The notes below the pieces were generated by a model that saw nothing but the letters and a program-made list of their open reading frames with translations, did no database searches and was not told the origin of the DNA. Below are positions 38,014 through 48,408 of a stretch of DNA of 64,000 nucleotides, in pieces. Position 1 is the first letter of the stretch. The number at the start of each line of letters is the position of its first letter. The DNA comes from an uncultured Lachnospiraceae bacterium. Its GTDB lineage: Bacteria; Bacillota; Clostridia; Lachnospirales; Lachnospiraceae. The stretch covers positions 45,545 to 109,544 of the forward strand of contig ONHF01000009.1 of assembly GCA_900317555.1 (NCBI GenBank), read 5' to 3'. Position numbers and translations under genes: made by a program.

Positions 38014-40122
38014 ATGAAGAAATCAATTTTCGGAGGCATGAGCATTCTGGAAAAAGCAATGCGGCTCGGGCTCCTTCTTATTTCCGTTCTGCTCCTGCTG
38101 CTTGCGGGACCTTTGTACGCGGATACTTTCAAAATCCACCCGGACAGCCGGCTGCAGTACGACCCGGACATGCATTACACGTACCTGTCTGCAGGGGATA
38201 GCAGCAGCGCGGTCTTCAGCGGCGACGGAGCTGTTATTCGCAGCATTTCCTTCCGGTACAGGGTCAGACAGCCGCACGAGGGCGCGGAAATCCCGGTCCT
38301 GATGCAGATCTTCAGCACGGACAAAGGCGAGATTTTCCATCAGGAAATGCGGCTGCCGGCCGGTATCTCCGAAGAGACCGCGGAGATTCCCCTGCAGCTG
38401 CAGGCTGAAAAGGATGTCATTTATCAGATGAATATTTCTCCTGCGGGTGATCAGGAAATCGGGGTCGGCGGGACAAAGAGCGACGGCAGTGCCGCCATCG
38501 TCCTGCACAGGGACGGCGACCCCGCGCCGGCTGCCGCGGCTCTTCTCTTTGCGTGCCTGCGCGCAGGCCTTCTATGTTTTGCCGTGATGGCGGCTGCGGC
38601 TGCCGTTCTTGTCAGAGTCCGGCCCGCGGCGATGGCTTTGTACACTGCCGCGCTGTTTCTGACAACACTTTGCATGCAATATTTCACGGACATGACGTAT
38701 GAATCGGCCGCCGCTTCGTATACGGGCATATTCTTCCTGCTTCTTCTGACTGCCATGACTTTTCTGGAAGTTTTCTTTCCGGACAAAACCTGGCTGCGCC
38801 CCATTCTTCTCCTCGCCCTCGGCCTTTCCTTTATGTTCATTCTGCCTCCGGCCGCGCCGCCGGACGAGGCACATCATTTTTACAGAGCCTTCGAGATTTC
38901 CTGCAGGAATCTTTTCTCGAAAAGTTTTCCGGGCGGTGCCGGCGGCAATATCCTGCCTGCGGGTATCGAAGCTTACACGGATCCTTCGGCAGTGCTGGAC
39001 TGGGGGAATGCTTCCCCTGTTCTGTTTTCCAATACAGCGCTGTATTTTCCGACCTGCTATCTGCCGCAGGCGCTGGGCATCCGCATCGCGAGGCTGTTTA
39101 CTAACCATACGATGGCGGTTTTTTACGCAGGAAGGGCGGCAAACTTTGCGACCGCGTATGTGCTCAGCATTCTGGCACTCAAGTACATGCCGTTCGGAAA
39201 AACCATACTGTTCATCATCATGTGCTTTCCGGTAACACTGCAGGAAATGGTTTCGTTGTCGCCGGATGCTGTAACCAACGCGCTTTCATTTCTGTTCCTT
39301 GCCGGCGTTCTCAGACTTTGCCATGACGGAAAGCAGCTGACCAGACGGCAGTTTGTCCGGCTGCTCGTCTGCAGCCTCTGGCTGTCCGCGGCGAAGGTCA
39401 TTTATGTCGCGGCAGGCCTTATTGCCGTGCTGCTGCCGGCTTCCCTGTATAAAGACGGCAAAACAGCAAGGCGCGCAAGAGCGCTCCTGCTTCTGACCCC
39501 TGTCATCGCAAATATTCTATCGATGAGCTACTCAGCCCGCTTCATCGGCGATCTGACAGCAGGCGTCAACGCGGCGGGACAGGTGAAATTCGCATTGACC
39601 AATCCTGTTCTTGTCCTTCTTGCGGTTATCCGCTCCACCGCGCAGGATCTGCAGTTCTGGGTCCGCTCCATGACAGCCGATTACATGGGATCGCTGAACC
39701 TGATGATCAATCCCGGCGTAACACTGGTGCTGATGCTGCTTCTTGGCTTCGCGGTCGCCTCCGCGGACGCCGGAGAGGAAAATAGAAACCGCAGGCTTTC
39801 CATTTCCCTGATGATACTTGCCGCTTTCGGCTTTCTTGCCATGCTGGGGAGTCTGTATGTCACCTGGACCGTCGTTGGCGCAGGAAAAGTCAATGGGATC
39901 CAGGGAAGATACCTGATTCCTTTTGTGCCGATGGTGCTTGCGGGTGTTGTTTTGCACCGCCCGGCGGGACACCGCATAGTCAGCAGCGGCTACGCCTTCA
40001 GGAACAGAACAGATTCAACCACGGAAGCCGGAACAAGATACAGACTCTGCGATCTGCTGCTTCTTACGCTGATTGTAATCACGGCAGCGGATCTGTATCT
40101 GAACCGGATCCGCGGCCTGTAA
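38014..40122 (+). CDS. DUF2142 family polytopic membrane protein
   Basis: 702 residues. N-terminal helix (about 13-33), a soluble exported segment (about 35-185) and about eleven further helices. The PPDEAHHFYRAFEIS motif near residue 290 is the hallmark of DUF2142, a group resembling GT-C glycosyltransferases that use lipid-linked sugars. A role in cell-surface glycan assembly is plausible but not shown, and no sugar-pathway genes flank it. ATG 38014 follows GGAAGGGA; the frame start at 37957 lacks a ribosome site. Confidence 0.8.
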   Translation: MKKSIFGGMSILEKAMRLGLLLISVLLLLLAGPLYADTFKIHPDSRLQYDPDMHYTYLSAGDSSSAVFSGDGAVIRSISFRYRVRQPHEGAEIPVLMQIFSTDKGEIFHQEMRLPAGISEETAEIPLQLQAEKDVIYQMNISPAGDQEIGVGGTKSDGSAAIVLHRDGDPAPAAAALLFACLRAGLLCFAVMAAAAAVLVRVRPAAMALYTAALFLTTLCMQYFTDMTYESAAASYTGIFFLLLLTAMTFLEVFFPDKTWLRPILLLALGLSFMFILPPAAPPDEAHHFYRAFEISCRNLFSKSFPGGAGGNILPAGIEAYTDPSAVLDWGNASPVLFSNTALYFPTCYLPQALGIRIARLFTNHTMAVFYAGRAANFATAYVLSILALKYMPFGKTILFIIMCFPVTLQEMVSLSPDAVTNALSFLFLAGVLRLCHDGKQLTRRQFVRLLVCSLWLSAAKVIYVAAGLIAVLLPASLYKDGKTARRARALLLLTPVIANILSMSYSARFIGDLTAGVNAAGQVKFALTNPVLVLLAVIRSTAQDLQFWVRSMTADYMGSLNLMINPGVTLVLMLLLGFAVASADAGEENRNRRLSISLMILAAFGFLAMLGSLYVTWTVVGAGKVNGIQGRYLIPFVPMVLAGVVLHRPAGHRIVSSGYAFRNRTDSTTEAGTRYRLCDLLLLTLIVITAADLYLNRIRGL

Positions 40123-40129
40123 CGATAAA

Positions 40130-40159
40130 TTGACTTGAAAACTGCAATTGATTTATAAT
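40130..40159 (+). promoter_or_regulatory. promoter of ileS
   Basis: TTGACT (40130-40135), an 18-base spacer and TATAAT (40154-40159). The leader is only about 85 bases, too short for a T-box. Confidence 0.65.
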
Positions 40160-40174
40160 TCTAAAACGGTTGAC

Positions 40175-40193
40175 TGTACATTTATTATGTACA
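40175..40193. promoter_or_regulatory. palindromic operator-like site in the ileS leader
   Basis: TGTACAT-TTATT-ATGTACA is a perfect 7+5+7 inverted repeat starting 16 bases after the -10 box, a position suited to a repressor. Confidence 0.45.
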
Positions 40194-40248
40194 CCGCAGC
40201 ACAATAATAGAACGCGGGCTGACGAGAAAGGTCCGCGGAGGAGGAACA

Positions 40249-43200
40249 ATGTACAAGAAGGTAAATCCCGATCTGAACTTTGTGGAACGCGAGGAGAATA
40301 CGGCGAAGTTCTGGGAAGAGAACAGAATCTTTGAAAAGAGTGTCGAACAGAACGAAGGCCACCCGGTCTACATGTTCTACGACGGCCCGCCGACCGCGAA
40401 CGGCAAGCCGCATATCGGCCATGTCGAGACCAGAGTCATCAAGGATATGATTCCCCGCTACCACACCATGAAGGGGGAGCAGGTTCCCCGCAAGGCCGGC
40501 TGGGACACGCACGGTCTTCCGGTAGAACTCGAGGTCGAAAAGGAAATCGGAATCGAGGGCAAGGATCAGATCGAGGAGTACGGAATCGAGCCTTTCATCA
40601 AGAAGTGCAAGGAATCCGTATGGAAATATAAAGGGATGTGGGAGAAATTCTCCGGCAAAGTCGGCTTCTGGGCAGACATGGAGCACCCCTATGTAACCTA
40701 CTACGATGACTATATCGAGTCTGAATGGTGGGCACTCAAGGAAATCTGGAAGAAAGGGCTGCTGTACAAAGGCTTCAAGGTCGTCCCTTACTGCCCTTCC
40801 TGCGGTACGCCGCTTTCTTCGCACGAAGTCGCGCAGGGCTATAAAACGCTGAAGGACCGCACGGCGGTTGTCCGTTTCAAGGTAAAGGACGAGGACGCGT
40901 ATTTCCTCGCATGGACGACAACCCCCTGGACACTGCCTTCCAACATTGCCCTTTGCGTAAATCCCGAAGAGACATACGCGAAGGTAAAGTGTATCGACGG
41001 ATTTACCTATTACATGGCTTCGGCACTTCTGGACAAGGTTCTCGGGCCTCTCGCGGAAGACAAGGAGAAGAATCCGGACGGAAAGCCCGCCTATGAGGTG
41101 CTGGAGACATATAAGGGTAAAGACCTTGAATACAAGGAATACGAGCCTCTGTACCAGTGTGCCGCAGACGCTGTGGCAAAACAACATAAAAAGGCATTCT
41201 TCGTCTACGCGGACGATTATGTTACCATGACAGATGGTACCGGCGTAGTTCATATCGCTCCGGCATTCGGTGAAGACGACGCCAGAGTCGGAAGGAAGTA
41301 CGACGCGCCGTTTGTTCAGATGGTGGACAGCCACGGCCGCATGAAACCCGAGACCGGAAAGTTTGCCGGCATGCGCTGCAAGCCTACGCAGCATGAGATC
41401 GAAGAAGGCGCTGTCAGCTGCGATCCCGAGGTTTTGAAGGATCTGGAAGAGCGCGGCATCCTGTTCAGCGCGCCGAAGGTGGAACACGATTATCCGCACT
41501 GCTGGAGATGCGATACGCCGCTTATCTACTATGCGAGAGAGTCCTGGTTCATCAAGATGACCGCTGTCCGCGACGATCTTGTACGCAACAACAAAGAGAT
41601 CAACTGGGTTCCGCCGACCATGGGCGAGGGACGTTTCGGCAACTGGCTTGAGAACATTCAGGACTGGGCTCTCTCCCGTGACAGATACTGGGGAACACCG
41701 CTTCCTGTCTGGGAATGCCCGGACTGCGGCAAGAGAATTGTCGTCGGTTCGAGGCGTGAGCTTGCGGAGCTTTCTGGCGATGCTTCCTGCGAGAAGATGG
41801 AGCTGCACAGACCGTATGTGGACAGGGTCCATTTTGCCTGCCCGGACTGCGGCGCTACCATGAGCCGCGTGCCGGAAGTTATCGACTGCTGGTTTGATTC
41901 CGGCGCCTGCCCGTACGCGGAGCTGCATTATCCTTTTGAAAACAAAGAGCTGTTCGAGAAGCAGTTCCCGGCTTCCTTTATTTCCGAAGCCGTAGATCAG
42001 ACGCGCGGCTGGTTCTATTCGCTGCACGCCGAGGCAACGCTGCTGTTCAACAAGCCTGCCTTTAAGAATGTCATCGTCATGGGCCTTGTCCTTGATGAGG
42101 ATGGCAATAAGATGAGCAAGTCCAAGGGCAATGCCGTTGACCCGATGGACGCGCTCAATACATACGGCGCGGACGCGATCCGCTGGTATTTCTATACGGC
42201 GAGCGCGCCGTGGCTGCCCAAGCGTTTTTCCGGCAAGGCAGTCAAGGAGGGACAGAGCAAGTTCCTCGGAACGCTTTGGAACACCTATGCTTTCTATACA
42301 CTGTACGCGGAAATCGACCAGTTCAATCCTGCGGAGCACACGCTCGATTATGACAGTCTTGGCGTTATGGATAAGTGGCTGCTTTCCAGGATGAACTCCA
42401 TGATCCGCGACACCGACGCGAACCTCGCAGCTTACAAGCTCCCGGAGGCAGCCGCGGTGCTCGAGGACTTTGTCGACGACATGTCCAACTGGTACGTAAG
42501 ACGAGGCAGGGAACGGTTCTGGGCAAAAGGCATGGAACAGGACAAGATCAACGCCTACATGACGCTGTTCACGGCACTCAGGAACGTATGCCTTTGCGCC
42601 GCTCCGATGATTCCGTTCATGACGGAAGAAATCTACCAGAACATTGTGCGAAGCGTTTACAAGGATGCGCCTCTTAGCATTCACCTTTGCAGATATCCAC
42701 AGGCCGATGCCTCGAAGATTGACAAGGATCTCGAAGAGCGGATGGAAGAAGTTCTCAAGATCGTCGTCATGGGCAGAGCCTGCCGCAACGCTTCGAATAT
42801 CAAGAACCGCCAGCCGGTCGCGAAGATGTATGTCAAGGCGCCGGTCAGACTGGACGATTTCTATGTCGAGATTATCGAGGACGAGCTGAACATCAAGGAT
42901 GTCGAGTTCACAGAGGATGTCCGGAGCTTTACGACTTATACATTCAAGCCGCAGCTGCGCACGGTCGGCCCGAAATACGGGAAACATTTGGGCTTCATAC
43001 GCAAGGCGCTTTCGGAGCTTGACGGGAACGCCGCAATGGACCGGTTAAACGCGGGAGAGAACCTGCATCTGCAGGACGGCGATACGGATATCGAGCTTTC
43101 GAAGGATGATCTTCTGATCGACATGACGCAGAAAGCGGGCTTTGTCTCGCAGGAAGACGGTCTTGCCGAAGGCAGCACGACGGTCGTTATCGATACGAAC

Positions 43201-43470
43201 CTGACGCCGGAGCTGATCGAGGAAGGTATCGTCGCGGAGCTGATCAGCAAGATCCAGACAATGCGCAAGGATTCCGGCTTTGAAGTCATGGACCGCATCC
43301 GCCTGTCGGTTTCCGGAAACCCGAAGATCTATGAAATCGCGCGCAGGAACGCCGCGGTCATTACCGGGAAGGTGCTCGCGGATACTGTTTTGCAGGATAC
43401 GGCGCTTGCGCATGAAAAGGAATGGAACATTAACGGTGAGACAGTAAAGATCGGTGTCGAGAAGCAGTAA
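40249..43470 (+). CDS. ileS: isoleucyl-tRNA synthetase, type 2
   Basis: Charges tRNA-Ile; class I synthetase, 1073 residues. ATP motifs are H55-I-G-H58 and K621-M-S-K-S625. GWDTHGLPVELEVEKE, a long CP1 editing domain and the absence of the C-terminal zinc finger of bacterial type 1 place it in the eukaryote-like type 2 group, which as a class tolerates mupirocin. Internal zinc-knuckle pairs CPSC, CPDC and CPDC are visible. GGAGGAGG precedes the ATG. It is followed by glgP after 29 bases, but the two are functionally unrelated. Confidence 0.95.
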   Translation: MYKKVNPDLNFVEREENTAKFWEENRIFEKSVEQNEGHPVYMFYDGPPTANGKPHIGHVETRVIKDMIPRYHTMKGEQVPRKAGWDTHGLPVELEVEKEIGIEGKDQIEEYGIEPFIKKCKESVWKYKGMWEKFSGKVGFWADMEHPYVTYYDDYIESEWWALKEIWKKGLLYKGFKVVPYCPSCGTPLSSHEVAQGYKTLKDRTAVVRFKVKDEDAYFLAWTTTPWTLPSNIALCVNPEETYAKVKCIDGFTYYMASALLDKVLGPLAEDKEKNPDGKPAYEVLETYKGKDLEYKEYEPLYQCAADAVAKQHKKAFFVYADDYVTMTDGTGVVHIAPAFGEDDARVGRKYDAPFVQMVDSHGRMKPETGKFAGMRCKPTQHEIEEGAVSCDPEVLKDLEERGILFSAPKVEHDYPHCWRCDTPLIYYARESWFIKMTAVRDDLVRNNKEINWVPPTMGEGRFGNWLENIQDWALSRDRYWGTPLPVWECPDCGKRIVVGSRRELAELSGDASCEKMELHRPYVDRVHFACPDCGATMSRVPEVIDCWFDSGACPYAELHYPFENKELFEKQFPASFISEAVDQTRGWFYSLHAEATLLFNKPAFKNVIVMGLVLDEDGNKMSKSKGNAVDPMDALNTYGADAIRWYFYTASAPWLPKRFSGKAVKEGQSKFLGTLWNTYAFYTLYAEIDQFNPAEHTLDYDSLGVMDKWLLSRMNSMIRDTDANLAAYKLPEAAAVLEDFVDDMSNWYVRRGRERFWAKGMEQDKINAYMTLFTALRNVCLCAAPMIPFMTEEIYQNIVRSVYKDAPLSIHLCRYPQADASKIDKDLEERMEEVLKIVVMGRACRNASNIKNRQPVAKMYVKAPVRLDDFYVEIIEDELNIKDVEFTEDVRSFTTYTFKPQLRTVGPKYGKHLGFIRKALSELDGNAAMDRLNAGENLHLQDGDTDIELSKDDLLIDMTQKAGFVSQEDGLAEGSTTVVIDTNLTPELIEEGIVAELISKIQTMRKDSGFEVMDRIRLSVSGNPKIYEIARRNAAVITGKVLADTVLQDTALAHEKEWNINGETVKIGVEKQ

Positions 43471-43499
43471 GCATCTGTGATGACTGGAAAGGGAGAGAT

Positions 43500-46010
43500 A
43501 TGGTCAGAAAAACACAGCTGAGCTTTGACAAGGACCTGTTCAAGAGAAGTGTGGTCTATAATGTCAGAACAATGTACCGCAGGGAAATGGGAGAAGCGAC
43601 AAGGCAGCAGGTCTTTCAGGCTGCTGCCTACGCGCTGAAGGATCAGATCATCGATGACTGGATGCGCACACAGAAGGCGTTTGACGAGCAGAATCCGAAG
43701 ACACTGTACTATCTTTCAATGGAATTCCTGATGGGCAGGGCATTCGGCAATGACGTGATTAACCTGCAGGCGTTCCAGCCTGTCAGCGAAGCTTTGAAAG
43801 AGCTTGGCTTTGACATGAATAAGGTTGAGGACGAGGAGCCGGATCCGGCGCTTGGAAACGGCGGTCTCGGAAGACTTGCCGCATGCTTCCTCGATTCCCT
43901 CGCCACGCTGAACTATCCGGCTTACGGCTGCGGCATCCGCTACCGCTACGGCATGTTCAAGCAGCAGATCCGCGACGGATATCAGGTCGAGGTTCCGGAC
44001 AACTGGCTCGAGAACGGAGATCCGTTCGAGCTCCGAAGACCCGAGTATACACAGGAAGTTCATTTCGGCGGCTATGTGACCAGCCATGTGGATGAGAACG
44101 GACGGACGATTTTCCGTCAGGAAGGTTATAACGCAGTCAAGGCGGTTCCGTATGACATGCCGGTCATCGGTTACGGAAACGGCTTTGTGGATACGCTCCG
44201 CATCTGGGACGCGCAGCCGGTCAACAGCTTCCATCTGGATTCCTTCGACAAGGGCGATTATCAGAAGGCGGTTGAAGAGGAGAACCTCGCGCGCACGATC
44301 TGCGAGGTCCTGTACCCCTGCGACGATCATATTCAGGGAAAGGAACTGCGGCTGAAGCAGCAATATTTCTTTGTTTCCGCTTCGATCCAGTGCGCGCTGC
44401 AGAAGTTCATGTCCAGAAATGATGACATTCATCAGCTGCCGGAGAAGGTTGTTTTCCAGATGAACGACACGCATCCGACGCTGACGGTACCGGAACTGAT
44501 GCGGATTCTTCTGGACGAATACGGCCTTACGTGGGATGACGCGTGGTCGATCGTGCAGAAAACCTGCGCGTATACCAACCATACCATCATGGCCGAGGCG
44601 CTGGAGAAGTGGCCGATTGAACTGTTTTCACGGCTGCTGCCCAGAATCTACCAGATCGTGGAGGAAATCAACCGCCGCTTCGAACAGCAGATTCATCAGA
44701 AATACGACGGCACGGGCACGGATGTACAGCAGAAGATCCGCAAGATGGGCATCATCTATGACGGACAGGTCCGGATGGCAAATATGGCGATTGTCGCCGG
44801 CTTCTCGGTCAACGGCGTCGCAAGACTCCACACGGAGATTTTAAAGAACCAGGAGCTGCACGACTTCTACGAAATGTTCCCGGAGAAGTTCAATAACAAG
44901 ACCAACGGCATTACGCAGAGACGCTTCCTTCTGCACGCGAATCCGCTTCTTGCCGGCTGGATTACCGATCATATCGGAGATGACTGGATCACGGATCTTT
45001 CGCACCTTTCCGAGCTCAAGGTATACGCGGACGACGTAAAGGCACAGCGTGAGTTCATGCAGATCAAGTACCGTAACAAGGTACGCCTTGCCGAATACAT
45101 TCAGGAGCACAACGGTATTACCGTGGATCCCAGGTCCATTTTCGATGTGCAGATCAAGCGCCTGCATGAGTATAAGCGTCAGCTGCTGAATATCCTGCAC
45201 ATCATGTACATCTACAATCAGCTCAAGGCGAATCCGAACATGGATTATCCGAAGCATACGTTCATCTTCGGCGCCAAGGCGGCGGCAGGATACAAGAACG
45301 CAAAGCTGACCATCAAGCTGATCAACAATGTTGCGGATGTCATCAACAACGACCCGGATATTCAGGACAAGATCAAGGTCGTATTCATCGAGGATTACCG
45401 CGTATCCAACGCGGAAATCATTGTCGCGGCAGCGGATATCTCCGAGCAGATTTCGACGGCTTCCAAGGAAGCTTCCGGCACCGGCTGCATGAAGCTGATG
45501 CTCAACGGCGCGCTCACGATCGGCACGATGGACGGCGCGAATGTCGAGATGGCGGAGGAAATGGGCAAAGAGAACATGTTCATCTTCGGCCTTTCTTCGA
45601 AAGAAGTCATCGACTATGAGAACAACGGCGGCTACAATCCCTCGGAAATCTTCAATAATGACGGGAATGTACGGCAGGTGCTTGTACAGCTGATCAACGG
45701 CACCTACTCGAAGGACAATCCGGAGCTGTTCCGTCCGCTTTACGATTCCCTTTTAACCGGAGGAAACGGCTCGCCCGCAGACCGGTACTTTATCCTCAAA
45801 GATTTTGAGTCGTACGCGGATGCACAGAGAAGGATTGTTGCCGCTTACGAAAACAAGAAAGAGTGGGCAAGAAAAGCCATCCTGAACACGGCTTCTTCCG
45901 GCAAGTTCTCGTCCGACAGAACCATTGAGGAATATGTAAGAGATATCTGGCACCTGGAAAAGATAGAGCTGCCCGCACAGAAAAAGACCAGAAAAAAAGC
46001 GTCGAAGTAA
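43500..46010 (+). CDS. glgP: glycogen/maltodextrin phosphorylase
   Basis: Releases glucose 1-phosphate from alpha-1,4-glucans. 836 residues. The PLP lysine is K665 in EASGTGCMKLMLNGALTIGT, where the usual Asn is Cys. DPALGNGGLGRLAACFLDS and NDTHPTLTVPELMR are family motifs. GGGAGAG precedes the ATG. Together with glgC/glgD it implies glycogen cycling. Confidence 0.96.
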   Translation: MVRKTQLSFDKDLFKRSVVYNVRTMYRREMGEATRQQVFQAAAYALKDQIIDDWMRTQKAFDEQNPKTLYYLSMEFLMGRAFGNDVINLQAFQPVSEALKELGFDMNKVEDEEPDPALGNGGLGRLAACFLDSLATLNYPAYGCGIRYRYGMFKQQIRDGYQVEVPDNWLENGDPFELRRPEYTQEVHFGGYVTSHVDENGRTIFRQEGYNAVKAVPYDMPVIGYGNGFVDTLRIWDAQPVNSFHLDSFDKGDYQKAVEEENLARTICEVLYPCDDHIQGKELRLKQQYFFVSASIQCALQKFMSRNDDIHQLPEKVVFQMNDTHPTLTVPELMRILLDEYGLTWDDAWSIVQKTCAYTNHTIMAEALEKWPIELFSRLLPRIYQIVEEINRRFEQQIHQKYDGTGTDVQQKIRKMGIIYDGQVRMANMAIVAGFSVNGVARLHTEILKNQELHDFYEMFPEKFNNKTNGITQRRFLLHANPLLAGWITDHIGDDWITDLSHLSELKVYADDVKAQREFMQIKYRNKVRLAEYIQEHNGITVDPRSIFDVQIKRLHEYKRQLLNILHIMYIYNQLKANPNMDYPKHTFIFGAKAAAGYKNAKLTIKLINNVADVINNDPDIQDKIKVVFIEDYRVSNAEIIVAAADISEQISTASKEASGTGCMKLMLNGALTIGTMDGANVEMAEEMGKENMFIFGLSSKEVIDYENNGGYNPSEIFNNDGNVRQVLVQLINGTYSKDNPELFRPLYDSLLTGGNGSPADRYFILKDFESYADAQRRIVAAYENKKEWARKAILNTASSGKFSSDRTIEEYVRDIWHLEKIELPAQKKTRKKASK

Positions 46011-46038
46011 GCGCGGCAGGCAGCGGAAAGGAGACAGC

Positions 46039-48327
46039 GTGGTTACATTACATGAAGGCGGAGCATTTTATCTGGGGAACGGGCAGTGGTCCCGCGCGGA
46101 CAGCGCTGCCGTGACCACCCGCGCGGACGGGCGGCCCCTGTCGAAAGAGGAAGGCCGGGACAAAACCATGGCGTGGCAGATCCTTTCGGCACACAACAAG
46201 GGGACGGACGGTGACCGGCTGCATATCCGATTTGACAAGCTGACATCACATGACATTACGTATGTCGGTATTATCCAGACAGCGAGGGCGTCGGGACTGA
46301 CGAAATTTCCGATGCCGTACGTTCTGACGAACTGCCACAATTCACTGTGTGCGGTCGGCGGCACGATCAACGAGGATGATCACATGTTCGGCCTGTCTGC
46401 CGCGAAGAAATACGGCGGCATTTATGTGCCTCCGCACCTTGCGGTCATCCACCAGTACGCGCGGGAAATGCTGGCGGAGTGCGGCGGCATGATCCTCGGC
46501 TCCGATTCGCATACAAGGTACGGCGCTCTGGGCACCATGGCGATGGGCGAGGGCGGGCCGGAGCTGGTCAAGCAGCTGCTGAACCAGACCTATGATATTA
46601 AAAGGCCCGAGGTCATCGCGGTGAACCTTAAGGGCGCACCGCGCCGCGGCGTCGGACCGCATGATGTCAATATCGCGCTGATCGGCGCTGTTTTCGCGAA
46701 CGGCTTTGTCAAGAACAAGGTGCTTGAATTCGTTGGCCCCGGAATCGCAAATCTTTCGATGGATTTTCGAATCGGCATCGACGTCATGACGACCGAGACA
46801 ACCTGTCTGTCCTCGATCTGGGAGACCGATGATAAAACGAAAGAGTGGCTTGCATTGCACGGGCGCGAGAGTGCGTACAGAAAGCTGGAGCCGGCTCCGG
46901 GCGCCTATTACGACGGCGTGATCGACATTGACCTTTCCACGGTCGAGCCGATGATCGCGATGCCGTTCCACCCGAGCATGGCATACACAATTGACGAGGT
47001 GAATCACAACCTGCCGGATATCCTGCACGCGGTCGAGGAGAGAGCGCGTGTTTCGTTCGGAAAAGATGTCGAGACACACCTTCTGGACAAGATTGTGAAC
47101 GGGCGTTTTCTTGTGGATCAGGGAATTATTGCGGGCTGTGCCGGCGGCGGTTTCGAGAATATCTGCGAGGCCGCGGGCATTCTTGACGGGGAAAACATCG
47201 GTGATGACAGATTCTCCTTAAGCGTATACCCTGCTTCCCAGCCGGTTTATTACGAGCTGATCCGCAATGGCGTCGCGGAGAAACTCATGGATGCCGGCGC
47301 GGTATTAAAGACCGCGTTCTGCGGGCCTTGTTTTGGCGCGGGTGATACCCCGGCAAACAATGCCTTCTCGATCCGTCACACAACGCGTAACTTTCCGAGC
47401 AGGGAAGGCGCGAAGCCGCAGAAGGGGCAGCTTACTTATGTTGCTCTCATGGACGCGAGGAGTATCGCGGCAACTGCCGCAAATCAGGGATACCTGACAC
47501 CGGCGACAGAGATCGACAAGGATATTCCGACATACGCGTACCATTTTGACAGAAAGATTTATGAGAAGAGAGTCTTCGATTCGAAGGGTATTGCGGACGA
47601 AAACGAAAAGCTTCAGCTCGGGCCGAACATCAAGGACTGGCCGAAGATGGAGCCGCTTCCGGATAACCTTGTTCTGAAGCTTGTCGCGGAGATCCACGAT
47701 CCCGTGACGACTACGGACGAGCTGATCCCTTCGGGCGAGACATCTTCGTACCGCTCTAACCCGGAAGGACTTTCGGAGTTCGCGCTTTCCAGACGCTGCC
47801 CGGACTATGTGGGCCTTGCGAAGGAAGTACGCGAGGGTGAACGTGCGCTTACAGAAGGAAAGTGCGCCGGCGAAGCACTGCCGGAGCTGCGGCCCGTCAT
47901 GCACACGATCAAAGAGACGTTTCCGGAGGTCTCCCATGACAATCTGGGCATAGGTTCTGCCATTTTCGCGGTCAAGCCCGGTGACGGGTCCGCGAGAGAG
48001 CAGGCGGCATCCTGCCAGAAGGTGCTCGGCGGCTGGGCGAATTTCGCGGTTTCCTATGCGACCAAGCGTTACCGCTCGAACCTGATCAACTGGGGAATGC
48101 TGCCGTTCCTGATTCCGGAGGAAAACCTTCCTTTCGAAAAGCTCGACTACCTTTTCTTCCCGCAGATCAGAAAGGCAGTACGGGAGAAAGACGCTTCGAT
48201 CACAGGATATGTGGTCAAGGGCGGGAAACTTGCGCCGTTTACGGTTTCTCTTGGCGATCTGACCGATGAGGAGCGTGAGATTATTCTTGATGGATGTCTG
48301 ATTAATTACAATCGGAGATCCCTGTAA
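46039..48327 (+). CDS. aconitase-superfamily hydratase of unknown substrate (YbhJ-like)
   Basis: 762 residues in the aconitase/isopropylmalate-dehydratase superfamily. Cluster cysteines are visible in the FCGPCFGAGD pair, and SDSHTRYGALGTMAMGEGGPE is the superfamily substrate-loop motif. The C-terminal swivel domain (about 590-762) is present. Overall it resembles Escherichia coli YbhJ rather than citrate aconitase. It probably carries a 4Fe-4S cluster and hydrates or dehydrates a carboxylic acid, but the substrate cannot be told. The GTG start is set by AAAGGAGA 6 bases upstream. Confidence 0.8.
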   Translation: MVTLHEGGAFYLGNGQWSRADSAAVTTRADGRPLSKEEGRDKTMAWQILSAHNKGTDGDRLHIRFDKLTSHDITYVGIIQTARASGLTKFPMPYVLTNCHNSLCAVGGTINEDDHMFGLSAAKKYGGIYVPPHLAVIHQYAREMLAECGGMILGSDSHTRYGALGTMAMGEGGPELVKQLLNQTYDIKRPEVIAVNLKGAPRRGVGPHDVNIALIGAVFANGFVKNKVLEFVGPGIANLSMDFRIGIDVMTTETTCLSSIWETDDKTKEWLALHGRESAYRKLEPAPGAYYDGVIDIDLSTVEPMIAMPFHPSMAYTIDEVNHNLPDILHAVEERARVSFGKDVETHLLDKIVNGRFLVDQGIIAGCAGGGFENICEAAGILDGENIGDDRFSLSVYPASQPVYYELIRNGVAEKLMDAGAVLKTAFCGPCFGAGDTPANNAFSIRHTTRNFPSREGAKPQKGQLTYVALMDARSIAATAANQGYLTPATEIDKDIPTYAYHFDRKIYEKRVFDSKGIADENEKLQLGPNIKDWPKMEPLPDNLVLKLVAEIHDPVTTTDELIPSGETSSYRSNPEGLSEFALSRRCPDYVGLAKEVREGERALTEGKCAGEALPELRPVMHTIKETFPEVSHDNLGIGSAIFAVKPGDGSAREQAASCQKVLGGWANFAVSYATKRYRSNLINWGMLPFLIPEENLPFEKLDYLFFPQIRKAVREKDASITGYVVKGGKLAPFTVSLGDLTDEEREIILDGCLINYNRRSL

Positions 48328-48340
48328 TTCATAAAAACTG

Positions 48341-48385
48341 AGACAGCAGGCACCTTTTCCACGTAAAGGCGGAAGGTGCCTGTCT
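48341..48385 (+). repeat. long hairpin between hydratase and Mur-like gene
   Basis: AGACA and TGTCT with GGCACCTT (48349-48356) and AAGGTGCC (48373-48380) form a 15-bp stem with a 3-base bulge. No T-tract follows, so the element may stabilise or attenuate rather than terminate. Confidence 0.5.
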
Positions 48386-48408
48386 GCCCTTGCAAAGGAG
48401 CATGGCAC

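Noticed and set aside
40160-40248. T-box riboswitch ahead of ileS
   Set aside because: The leader is too short and lacks the T-box core sequence and a terminator.
40153-42987. Leftward 944-codon open frame
   Set aside because: Antisense shadow of ileS; its translation is rich in Arg, Cys and His with no family features.
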